From contig SLGN01000513.1 of NCBI GenBank assembly GCA_007123695.1, positions 1 to 8,788 of the forward strand: DNA of 8,788 bases. The letters are read 5' to 3'. The stretch's first letter is position 1, and each line of letters opens with the position of its first letter. Below the pieces are notes generated by a model, which ran no database searches, was not told where the DNA came from, and saw only the letters and a program-made list of their open reading frames with translations. This DNA is from Verrucomicrobiales bacterium (lineage in GTDB: Bacteria; Verrucomicrobiota; Verrucomicrobiia; Verrucomicrobiales; DEV007). The translations under genes were made by a program, and so were the position numbers. Positions 7,344-8,788 of this stretch are shown here, in pieces.

Positions 7344-7354
7344 TATTTTATCAA
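7326..7354 (-). promoter_or_regulatory. Candidate promoter/operator of the toxin-antitoxin pair
   Basis: The 74-base gap between the flotillin stop and the antitoxin start contains a conspicuous AT-rich patch in otherwise GC-rich DNA. On the minus strand it carries TTGATA (7354-7349), one mismatch from a -35 box, then TAAGTT (7331-7326) 17 bases later as a weak -10. Alternatively TAAAAT (7350-7345) is one mismatch from a -10, but no matching -35 lies upstream of it. The first reading puts transcription start almost at the ATG. Two tandem 9-base units, AACTAAGTG (7343-7335) and AACTAAGTT (7334-7326), overlap these boxes and could be the antitoxin's operator. Promoter placement is uncertain; the repeats are directly visible. 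Confidence 0.4.
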
Positions 7355-7391
7355 CCGAGGGAGGAATCCCGCCTCGTCGAGGTGAGTCGCC

Positions 7392-8788
7392 TCACGCCCC
7401 CGCCTTCCTCCTGCCGCCAAGAACCGTCCCGACGGGCTTGTCGCCGAGTTCGAAGCGGGCGGCGGCGCCGACGAGGCTCTGGAGCTTGCCGAGGGTGACG
7501 CTGTCGGGACCGAGGCCCATCAGCTTGCCCAGCAGGGCCGCCACGGTCAGGTTCTTGAGATCCTCGCTGCCGAGGCCGAACTGATCGACGAGCCCGCGGA
7601 GCTGGGTCTTGAAGTAGTCGGGATCGCCGTTGAAGAAGGTCTCCTTCACGTCGGCGAGGACCTCGCTGTTGGCCACGAGCCGGTCCACCGCGCGCCCGTT
7701 GCCGATGGCCTGGGTGATCTTGTCGAAGAACTGGCTCTCGCCGCCGACGATCTCGATCTTGGCGGACTTGAGGGCCTCGCCCAGCACGCCGGCCTGGGCC
7801 TCGGCGATGTCCTTCTGGATGTCGATCTGCCGCAGGGCGATGGACTTCTCCTTGTCGAGCTGGAGCTTGAACTCCTCGTGCTCGCGCCCGGCCTCCTCCA
7901 GCTTCTTCATGGCTTCGGCCTTTTTCTGGATGCCGTCGGCCTCGGCCGCGAGGAGGAGCTGCTTGACCTCGGCATCGACCTGCCCCTGCTTCTGCGAAGC
8001 GTCGGCCTTGGCCACGAGGACGGTGGCCTCGCCAAGGCCGGGGGCGGCGGCGGTGGCGGCGACGGCCTCGGCCATCAGCTTCTCGGCCTGGCTTTCCTTT
8101 GCCGCGGCCTCCTGCCTCGCCTCGGCCAGGGTCAGCATCTCCTGAGCGCGGAGTTCGGCGGCTTCCTTCGCCGCCTCGGCGGCCTTGGTCTGGTTGAAGG
8201 CCTCCTCCTCCGCCTTGAGACGGGCGGATTCCTTGGCGGCCTCGGCCTCCTTGATCTTCTGGATGAGCTGCTCCTGGGCGGCCTTCTCGGCGAGGGTCAG
8301 GGCGACCTGCTTCTCCCGGTCGGCGCCGGCGAAGGCCTCGGTGTCGAGGATGCGCTGCTGCTCGACGACCACGGTCTTCTCGAGGGAGACGCGCTCCTTG
8401 ATGACCTCCTGGATGTTCTTCTTCTCGACCTCGACGGCCTTCTCCTTCTCGATGTCCTTGATCGCGGTGACGCGCTCGCGCTCGATCTGCTCGAGCATGC
8501 GGTCGCGCTCGACGCGCTCCAGCTCGATGCCGTCGGTGCGCTCCTTGTTGCGCAGGGCCACGAGGATCTGGCGGTCCTTGTTCTCGTTGGCCACGGCAAT
8601 CTCCTCCTCGGCCGCGATGCGGGCGCGCTCGGCCTTGAGGCGCTCCTCCTCCTGCACCTTGACGGTCTCGGCCTCCTCGCGGGCCTGCACCGTCTCGACG
8701 TCGCGCTTCTGCTTGGCCTCGGTCTCCGAAAGCTGCCGCTCCAGCTCGAGGATGGCCTCGCGGGCCTGGACATCCTGCTGCTTGATGA
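7392..8788 (-). CDS. Flotillin/YqiK-like protein, C-terminal coiled-coil part (5' end outside window)
   Basis: The frame is open to the right edge and gives 464 residues ending at TGA 7392-7394; the real start is beyond 8788. A GTG at 8690 lies inside the helical domain and is not the start. Most of the visible protein is a long charged helix with the Glu-Ala-rich repeats typical of flotillins (TEAKQKRDVETVQAREEAE, KEAEAAKESARLKAEEEA, AKEAAELRAQEML). The membrane anchor and SPFH/band-7 domain expected at the N-terminus are outside the window. A distinct C-terminal section of about 124 residues begins at SAKIEIVGGESQFFDKI and ends in a basic, glycine-rich tail (GGRRKAGA). Flotillins oligomerise at the membrane face, organise microdomains and recruit partners. 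The same-strand position upstream of the giant ATPase suggests the two work together. A related SPFH protein with a similar coiled coil is the only serious alternative. Confidence 0.85.
   Translation of the reverse strand, partial: IKQQDVQAREAILELERQLSETEAKQKRDVETVQAREEAETVKVQEEERLKAERARIAAEEEIAVANENKDRQILVALRNKERTDGIELERVERDRMLEQIERERVTAIKDIEKEKAVEVEKKNIQEVIKERVSLEKTVVVEQQRILDTEAFAGADREKQVALTLAEKAAQEQLIQKIKEAEAAKESARLKAEEEAFNQTKAAEAAKEAAELRAQEMLTLAEARQEAAAKESQAEKLMAEAVAATAAAPGLGEATVLVAKADASQKQGQVDAEVKQLLLAAEADGIQKKAEAMKKLEEAGREHEEFKLQLDKEKSIALRQIDIQKDIAEAQAGVLGEALKSAKIEIVGGESQFFDKITQAIGNGRAVDRLVANSEVLADVKETFFNGDPDYFKTQLRGLVDQFGLGSEDLKNLTVAALLGKLMGLGPDSVTLGKLQSLVGAAARFELGDKPVGTVLGGRRKAGA

Noticed and set aside
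7367..7394. Small inverted repeats after the flotillin stop as a terminator
   Set aside because: Stems are only four or five bases, loops are tiny, and no T-tract follows. They do not make an intrinsic terminator, so readthrough into the antitoxin gene remains likely.
7630..8145. A 171-residue plus-strand open frame opposite the flotillin gene
   Set aside because: Ser/Ala-rich mirror of the Glu/Ala coiled-coil codons; not an independent gene.
7392..8690. GTG at 8690 as the flotillin start
   Set aside because: The frame stays open to the window edge with continuous coiled-coil sequence upstream (QQDVQAREAILELERQLSE), and a flotillin needs its membrane and SPFH part before this point.
1..8788. 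CRISPR arrays, tRNA or rRNA genes, insertion sequences
   Set aside because: No regularly spaced repeats, no tRNA-like cloverleaf or rRNA sequence, and no transposase or terminal inverted repeats were seen on either strand.

Overview
This GC-rich window looks like a bacterial chromosome fragment. The gene content (a concanavalin-A-fold secreted-type domain, a sialidase relic, a PaaX-type regulator relic, a flotillin and a VapBC module) would fit a Verrucomicrobiota or Planctomycetota genome, but this is an inference from family content and not a demonstrated affiliation.

Layout. The first 510 bases hold the 3' end of a plus-strand gene whose product ends in a jelly-roll (LamG/DUF1080-like) sugar-binding or hydrolase-like domain. 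Bases 511-1553 are a scar region with two broken genes facing each other. One is a plus-strand PaaX-family regulator relic that lacks its central domain. The other is a minus-strand sialidase relic with three Asp-boxes that lacks its N-terminal half. The sialidase relic directly abuts the end of the next gene and shares its reading frame.

The rest of the window (1554-8788) is a tightly packed minus-strand cluster. In transcription order it contains: (1) the C-terminal 464 residues of a flotillin/YqiK-like membrane-scaffold protein, cut by the right window edge; (2) a Phd/YefM-type antitoxin; (3) a PIN-domain (VapC-type) toxin overlapping the antitoxin by ATGA; (4) a giant protein of about 1702 residues. 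The giant protein has an N-terminal domain typical of the 'DNA repair ATPase' family (DUF3686), a long coiled coil, and a C-terminal AAA+ module with Walker A, Walker B, sensor 1 and a candidate arginine finger.

How they may work together. SPFH proteins paired with AAA+ ATPases are a recurring theme (HflK/HflC with FtsH, prohibitins with m-AAA proteases). The flotillin plus giant non-protease AAA+ protein could therefore be a membrane-anchored mechanochemical complex. The toxin-antitoxin pair sits between these two genes, preceded by its own AT-rich leader, and its stop codon lies within a few bases of the ATPase start. It could be a selfish insertion or an addiction module coupled to the ATPase. 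Several very long open frames on the opposite strand of the ATPase gene are codon-bias shadows and are not annotated.
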